A stretch of 37,911 nt of DNA, taken from assembly GCA_036745875.1 (NCBI GenBank), contig DAIOFH010000026.1, positions 1 through 37,911 of the forward strand, read 5' to 3'. This document shows, piece after piece, positions 33,261 through 37,911 of this stretch (position 1 is the stretch's first letter; each line of letters begins with the position of its first letter). Source of the stretch: DAIOFH01 sp036745875. GTDB lineage: Bacteria; Planctomycetota; SZUA-567. Made by a program: the position numbers and the translations under genes. The notes below the pieces were generated by a model. That model saw nothing but the letters and a program-made list of their open reading frames with translations. It ran no database searches and was not told the origin of the DNA.

Positions 33261-33289
33261 ATAGTAAGTCAGCCGCATGTTTTCCGCAA
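33261..33289 (-). promoter_or_regulatory. promoter of the aldo/keto reductase gene
   Basis: On the minus strand TTGCGG, 17 bases, TACTAT, about 56 bases before the start codon. It lies back to back with the sigma-28 promoter of the plus-strand paralog. Confidence 0.5.
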
Positions 33290-33351
33290 GTGAAGAAAAT
33301 GCAAGTGGTTTAGAGAAAATCAAAAAAGGTGATAAATAAACCAGATATGCC

Positions 33352-33378
33352 TCAAGTTTCATCCTGATATTCCGATAA
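33352..33378 (+). promoter_or_regulatory. sigma-28 (FliA-type) promoter of the first paralog
   Basis: TCAAGTTT, 11 bases, TCCGATAA. The consensus known for Escherichia coli FliA is TAAAGTTT-N11-GCCGATAA; this site differs at one position in each box. The same two boxes and spacing recur before the second paralog. Transcription would start near 33386, about 50 bases before the ATG at 33436. Confidence 0.8.
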
Positions 33379-33435
33379 TCATCTTAGGGAAAAGTGTCTA
33401 AAAACGGACTGTTGAAAAATATCGAGGGCATAATA

Positions 33436-34997
33436 ATGAACGTAAATTCGGACCTTGGCGGCCTAGGTACGGAATATCTCTCTACCGCCAAAAGCCCGCT
33501 CGCCGAGCGTGCATCCCAGTTCAGCCGCAGCGCCTCGAAGCAGGACATCAACAAATACACCAGATGTCGTGGAATTATCCGAATTGTATCGCTCTTACCA
33601 ATTGCAACAGGCGGACCAACTGGCCAATGCCGAAGTCGGCCTCTGGACCACCGGAGAATCCACAAAAGGCCAATTCGCCGGTCTTTTCAGCGAAGACCCG
33701 GAGCTCGCAGCCACGGTACAGAACATCCTGGATAACGGCGAACAGAATCTTGGCTTTGCTGTTTCCTTCGAATTCCAGAACGGCGCCATCACCGACAGCA
33801 ATGCGGAAGAAGCTGCCAAGGAAAAGATGAAGGCGATCCAGGCCACCGTAATGGGCCTGGTAGACGAGTACAACAAAAACCTCAGTGACAACAACGCCGG
33901 CCTCTCACCTGACGAACTCAATAAAATGCGCATCGAATCGGTCAAGATTCGCGCCGACGCCTCAGGCGGCTACGAATTGATCGATGCGGAAAACATGGAC
34001 CAGTCCAAAGTGGACGCAATCATGCGCATCGTCGCGCGCGCTGGAATTATACGCGGGAGACGACCTACCTGAGGATCAAGAGGCAATAGACGGCTTCACC
34101 GGCGGCAAAGCCACCGGCAACTTCGCCGACATCGTCGAAACGTTTACCGAAAGCCACCGCCTCGAGGATTTCGATACCGAAGAATTCCCCCATGAAGTCG
34201 AAATGGATCTCAACTCCTTGATGGGCAAGCCCGAAATCGTCTCCCAGGCTGCCGACAAGGCCAGGGAGGAAGTGAATGAAGAGCTTGGCAAGGAACTAGG
34301 GCAGGAGCTGCGGTCTGTTCTCGAGGAAAACGGCGTCAATGTCGGTGACGGCATCGAAGTCGAGGTCGACGCCAAGGGCAAAATCAAGGTTGTCGGCGAT
34401 CTCAGCGACCCGAACCTCCAGGCTGCCCAACGCGTTCTCGACACATTCTCCAAAGACGCACTCGGCGGTAAGATGGCCTCCGACGGAAACGGCATAACCA
34501 AAAAATCGGAATCGGACAATGATCGCGGCGGTATCCATTACGGCAACAACGACAGCATGAGCGGCACCGGCAACGCGGACAAGATAAAGCGCGTCCAGGA
34601 ATTGAACAACGAAACAAATCCGGGAGGGACCTACAGCCCCAATGTCGCCAAGTTCGAAAAGCCGGAATACACCGACCGCGAGGACGAGGAGGCGAGCGCC
34701 GCCATCTCCGCCGATTCCCTCGCATCGCGCTACCGCGACAACACCACCACGAACTCCTTCCTTTCCGGCGGTTCCACTTCCCGCATCCAGGCGCCGCGCT
34801 TTGCCTCGTCCGGCAACGATGCCAATTACGCGCTACGCCCGAACGAAGGGCCCGACAACGATCCCTACTCCTCCATTTGGAACGAGTACATGCTCTACAG
34901 CGAAGATGCTACGGGAATGTTTCAGCATATGGTCGACTCGCTGAATCACTTCCATGATGGCGACCGCAGCCGCAAAGTTTCCTTCACCATTATGTAA
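33436..34997 (+). pseudogene. frameshifted and internally deleted paralog of the 35186-37189 gene
   Basis: The reading runs in three frames: 33436 to about 33562, about 33563 to 34033, and about 34034 to 34997. Joined, they give a protein of about 520 residues that aligns from end to end with the intact neighbour. It starts MNVNSDLGG with GAGGG before the ATG, shares FSRSA, GLF(S/N)(E/D)DPELAATVQNIL, HRLEDFDT, ELNNETNPGG and ends VSFTIM. One frameshift lies at AATACACCAG (one extra C would explain it). The other lies in a GCGCGCGC tract at about 34031-34040, where one missing GC pair restores perfect alignment. Relative to the neighbour, about 165 residues (75-238) are missing. Promoter and terminator are intact. 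It may be a young pseudogene, or an assembly error at these two points. Confidence 0.8.
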
Positions 34998-35033
34998 AGA
35001 GCACCTTTCGGTTTCCGCAAATCACGACTACAT

Positions 35034-35065
35034 ACCGGTTTCCGAATGGAAGCCGGTTTTTTTTT
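35034..35065 (+). terminator. Rho-independent terminator after the first paralog
   Basis: A 10-bp stem (35034-35043 with 35048-35057, one G-U pair), a GAAT loop, then nine T. It separates the two paralogs into independent transcription units. Confidence 0.95.
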
Positions 35066-35084
35066 CGGAAAAAAATATTCGTCC

Positions 35085-35111
35085 TCAAGTTTTGCCTTTG
35101 TCGTCCGATAA
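35085..35111 (+). promoter_or_regulatory. sigma-28 (FliA-type) promoter of the second paralog
   Basis: TCAAGTTT, 11 bases, TCCGATAA, the same boxes as before the first paralog, while the 11-base spacers agree at only 3 positions. Transcription would start near 35119, leaving a leader of about 67 bases with a small hairpin (TTGTCC/GGACAG, 35127-35144). Confidence 0.85.
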
Positions 35112-35185
35112 TGGGGATGGCGTGAGTTGTCCATGGATGGACAGACTTGCCAACATTTTTGTGAAATAATGTTGGAGACGGAACG

Positions 35186-37189
35186 ATGAACGTCATAAAT
35201 CCAAGCGCTACCCCTCTGGGCGTGGCAGGGGATCTTACCCTCGCCTCCACTACGAACACATCGAAGTTCAGCCGCAGCGCCGTAATAAAAACCTACCGCC
35301 AAGATATGGTCTTCATATCCCAAGATTACCGCAACTACCAGACGCAGAAGAACGAACAGATCGCAAGCATAGAAAAAGGACAATGGGCTACCAGTGGTTC
35401 CAGCAAGGGTGTGCTGGCCGGCTCTGATATTGAAGGAGTGCGCGAATACCTCCAGTCCGCCGGCGTAGGCCTTGGGTTAAACGCGATAAACTCCTCGCGC
35501 CAGGATATCGGCAGACGTCTCGACGACACCATCAAAAAGGCCGGCATAAAACTCGGCAAGGATGAAAAAATCTCCATATCCATCGACGGCAAGAACCAGG
35601 TCAAGGTGGCGGGCATAAAGGACGCCAAACGCGCCAGGGAAATAGAAAAAGCCATCGCCAAGGATGAGAAATTGACCCAGGATATCCGCCGCCATCATGC
35701 CCACGGCAGAGTCAACAAGGATATCCAGACCCTGAAAGAACTCAAAAGCAGCGGGATGGACATCGAGGGCGATTTAAGCGATCTCCTGACCGGCAGGAAC
35801 CTCAGGGCCTTTGTCATTGACGATTATCTGCAGCAGAAGACCGGAACAGGACTCTCCGACCTGGCCTATGAGGAAGGGATGATAACCGGCATCAACCAGG
35901 ACATCGCCGGACTCTTCAACGACGACCCCGAACTCGCCGCCACGGTACAAAACATCCTGGAAAACGGCGAACAGGACCTCGACTTCTCCGTCTCCTTTGA
36001 GTTCAGGAACGGCACCATCTCCGACGGCAATGCGGAACAGGCCGCCAAAGAAAAGATCAAGACCCTCCAAGGCCTCGTAATGGGACTGGTCTACCAGTTC
36101 AACGATGTCATAACCAAAAACAACGCGGGGCTGTCCGCGGAAGAACTACAGAAATTGACCATAAGCGAGGTCAAGATCCGCGCCGACGAACTGGGCGAAT
36201 ACGAGGTCGTCGGCGCCGAAGACATGGATCCCTCCAAGCTGCGGATGATAAAGGAAATCATTTCCATTGCGCTGGACGAATACTCGGGCGCAAAGTTGAA
36301 GGCACTCGATCCCGGCATTGAGATTCTCGACAGCTTCACCGGCGGCGAAGCTGTCGGCAACTTTGCCGACATTGTCGGCGCGCTGGTCGAAAGCCACCGT
36401 CTCGAAGACTTCGATACCGACGAATTCGCCCATAAGGTCGAAATAGACCTCAACAGTTACATGGGCAAACCCAAACTTGTCTCCCCCGAGGCTGACGAGG
36501 CCAGGGAGCAGATGAACCAGGAGATCGGCCAGGAACTTGGCCAGGATCTGCGGTCGGTCCTAGAGGAAAACAACGTCGATGTCGGCAACGGGATCGAGGT
36601 GGAAATCGACGGCAAGGGTAAAATCAGGGTCAAGGGCGACCTCAGCGACGCCAATCTGCGACAGGCCCAGCAAGTGCTGGATTCGTTCGCCAGCAAGGGA
36701 TTGGCGGCTGGCGCAACATCATCGGACGAGGACGCAGCAACCAACAACGACCGCCTCGGACTCCACGTCAACGATGCGCAGGGGAACAGCAATGGCAACG
36801 CCGGCAAGATGAAGCGAGTTATGGAGTTGAACAACGAGACCAACCCCGGCGGAACATCCAGTCCGAACATCGCCAAATTCGAAATGCCTGAATACACCGA
36901 CCACGACGACCCGGATATGCCGGAAGGCAAGGCGCGAGCGCTGGCGCTTGCTGCGCGCTACAGGAACGGCACACAGACCACTTCGGTCCTGTCGGAAAGC
37001 GGCACCTCGCGCATTCGCGCACCGCGCTTCGCCGGAGTCAGCACTTCGGACGAGCCCTTTGAAAGTTTACAGAACGAGCATATGCTGTACGCAGACAGCG
37101 CCAAAGGCAAATTCCAGCATCTCGTCGATTCGCTAAACCGTTTCCACGACGGCAGGCAGAATAGCAAGGTCTCCTTCACGATCGTCTGA
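35186..37189 (+). CDS. uncharacterised modular protein under sigma-28 control, cysteine-free
   Basis: I do not recognise the family. The 667-residue protein has no cysteine, no signal peptide and no membrane helix, and is acidic and helix-rich. Four segments share a strand-turn-strand-helix pattern: 128-158 (ISISIDGKNQVKVAG), 266-295 (DFSVSFEFRNGTISDG), 328-361 (EVKIRADELGEYEVVG) and 469-500 (GIEVEIDGKGKIRVKG). A longer similarity joins 105-160 to 447-500. The C-terminal 120 residues are Asn/Gly/Ser-rich and end in FQHLVDSLNRFHDG...VSFTIV, which is also conserved in the paralog. GGAG lies 8 bases before the ATG at 35186. The sigma-28 promoter suggests a late flagellar, motility or chemotaxis-linked role. 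Lack of cysteine is usual for proteins exported by the flagellar system, but export is not shown. Confidence 0.85.
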   Translation: MNVINPSATPLGVAGDLTLASTTNTSKFSRSAVIKTYRQDMVFISQDYRNYQTQKNEQIASIEKGQWATSGSSKGVLAGSDIEGVREYLQSAGVGLGLNAINSSRQDIGRRLDDTIKKAGIKLGKDEKISISIDGKNQVKVAGIKDAKRAREIEKAIAKDEKLTQDIRRHHAHGRVNKDIQTLKELKSSGMDIEGDLSDLLTGRNLRAFVIDDYLQQKTGTGLSDLAYEEGMITGINQDIAGLFNDDPELAATVQNILENGEQDLDFSVSFEFRNGTISDGNAEQAAKEKIKTLQGLVMGLVYQFNDVITKNNAGLSAEELQKLTISEVKIRADELGEYEVVGAEDMDPSKLRMIKEIISIALDEYSGAKLKALDPGIEILDSFTGGEAVGNFADIVGALVESHRLEDFDTDEFAHKVEIDLNSYMGKPKLVSPEADEAREQMNQEIGQELGQDLRSVLEENNVDVGNGIEVEIDGKGKIRVKGDLSDANLRQAQQVLDSFASKGLAAGATSSDEDAATNNDRLGLHVNDAQGNSNGNAGKMKRVMELNNETNPGGTSSPNIAKFEMPEYTDHDDPDMPEGKARALALAARYRNGTQTTSVLSESGTSRIRAPRFAGVSTSDEPFESLQNEHMLYADSAKGKFQHLVDSLNRFHDGRQNSKVSFTIV

Positions 37190-37225
37190 TAACCGACAAT
37201 ATTCGGGCCCGGAATGGATCGCACC

Positions 37226-37693
37226 TTAACGATGGCCGCGTCCATAGCTTCCGGCACCGGGACCCCCCCTATGGCCCTCAAAATTCTGCTCGATACGGGC
37301 GGGATTAAAAAATCCGTTGCTTCTTCGGTAATCCCTGCCCCAATCGTTGTAATATCGGTGACGCGGCGGTTCGACAGAATAATAGGCCGGCGACTCCGGG
37401 ACGACTGCCGGCTGGAAGACAGTCACCGGTTGCGGCACGGAGACGATACCCGTCACCTCATCGGCATATTGCTGTTGGTAGACGAAGTTGTATTGGGCGA
37501 TCTGCGATTCCCGCGATTGGTCATTATAGTTCGGTGAATACAAGGTCAGCGCGTTTCTCAGCCTGGGATCAGGTATTTGCTCAATTCTTGTCGGTACACT
37601 GCCGACGACGATTTCCGCCGCCGTTGCCGAAGAAATGGCAACAACTCCACCAAGAATTAACATAATTAAAAAACTGGATAAATATGTCTTCAT
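37226..37693 (-). CDS. small secreted protein of unknown function
   Basis: 155 residues with a clear signal peptide (MKTYLSSFLIMLILGGVVAI, probably cleaved after ATA near residue 25). The mature part has no family that I recognise. It holds a Gln/Tyr-rich stretch (QIAQYNFVYQQQYADE), a Pro/Val-rich linker, and an Arg/Tyr/Gly-rich end (GGPGAGSYGRGHR). It has no cysteine and no lipobox. The ATG at 37693 has GGAG 7 bases upstream. It converges on the sigma-28 paralog with only 36 bases between the stop codons. Confidence 0.75.
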   Translation of the reverse strand: MKTYLSSFLIMLILGGVVAISSATAAEIVVGSVPTRIEQIPDPRLRNALTLYSPNYNDQSRESQIAQYNFVYQQQYADEVTGIVSVPQPVTVFQPAVVPESPAYYSVEPPRHRYYNDWGRDYRRSNGFFNPARIEQNFEGHRGGPGAGSYGRGHR

Positions 37694-37883
37694 AGGTATA
37701 CTCCAAAAACGGTAATAGATCTTTTAAAACAACATGGTCCCGGTCGTTACCTGCTCCTGACAGGAGTAAATCATCTGAATAAAAGACATCCCCTTTTCAG
37801 TTGTCCGCTGCTTACTTGCGCTCTCAGGCATTTTCGATTTTACTCTTGCCATAAACCGGGCTGTTTGTTATAAATTATTACTT
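37694..37883. other. leader region of the small secreted protein
   Basis: Nothing firm. A minus-strand mini-frame of 42 codons (37852-37724, starting MARVKSKMPESASK) has no ribosome binding site at its ATG, so I do not call it a gene. A short palindrome CTCCTG-A-CAGGAG lies at 37754-37766. Confidence 0.3.
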
Positions 37884-37911
37884 CGCGCCTGACGACTCAT
37901 CGGCAGGCGCG
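37884..37911 (-). terminator. GC-rich hairpin at the window edge
   Basis: CGCGCCTG and CAGGCGCG pair over 8 bp, extended by CGA/TCG after one mismatch, with a CTCA loop. On the minus strand an AT-rich stretch (AAGTAATAATTTATAAC) follows. It is probably the terminator of a gene beyond the window, but it lacks a clean T run. Confidence 0.45.

Noticed and set aside
33436..34997. Programmed +1 frameshifting as the way to express the first paralog
   Set aside because: No slippery stop-codon context is seen at either break, two shifts in one gene would be needed, and simple indels in short repeats explain both. Decay or assembly error is simpler.
37724..37852. 42-codon open frame upstream of the small secreted protein
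   Set aside because: No ribosome binding site at its ATG and no recognisable composition.

Overview
The window reads as chromosomal DNA of a Gram-negative-type, GC-rich bacterium. Supporting genes are enoyl-ACP reductase FabI, the non-mevalonate isoprenoid enzyme DXS, RimO, a PgsA-type phospholipid synthase, and two promoters of the flagellar sigma-28 class. Its ATPase is a rotary V/A-type enzyme with the gene order H-I-K-E-C-F-A-B-D, as in archaea and Thermus. The HEAT-repeat secreted protein and the RsbU/RsbV pair recall the PVC, spirochaete or candidate-phylum world, but I cannot name the taxon. I saw no tRNA, rRNA, CRISPR array, insertion sequence or prophage.

Layout. Almost everything lies on the minus strand. 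Read from high to low coordinates: a small secreted protein (37693-37226); then, on the plus strand, two tandem paralogous genes (33436-34997, broken by two frameshifts, and 35186-37189, intact). Back on the minus strand follow an aldo/keto reductase; an operon pgsA-type / DUF362 ferredoxin / fabI; a large secreted HEAT-repeat protein coupled to dxs; a TPR protein; rimO, an RsbU-type phosphatase and an RsbV-type STAS protein; a thioesterase, acyl-CoA synthetase and SprT-like metalloprotease group; the nine-gene V-type ATPase operon (15294-5831); and, beyond a strong bidirectional terminator, an orphan adenine DNA methyltransferase, metX and an atypical hisF. An NAD(P)-malic enzyme with its own leader closes the left end.

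How it fits together. The ATPase cluster is complete, and its K ring protein keeps every residue that binds Na+ in Enterococcus hirae NtpK, so a sodium-coupled enzyme is predicted. Its leader is about 200 nt long and unusually rich in inverted repeats. Thioesterase, acyl-CoA synthetase, FabI and PgsA belong to lipid metabolism. RsbU and RsbV form part of a partner-switching pathway whose kinase is not in this window.

The most novel part is the plus-strand pair. Both genes have near-consensus sigma-28 promoters (TCAAGTTT-N11-TCCGATAA), conserved although the spacers have diverged. Both encode cysteine-free proteins built from repeated beta-hairpin/helix modules that I cannot assign to any known family. 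They are candidates for a late flagellar or motility-associated protein family. The upstream copy has an internal deletion and two frameshifts.
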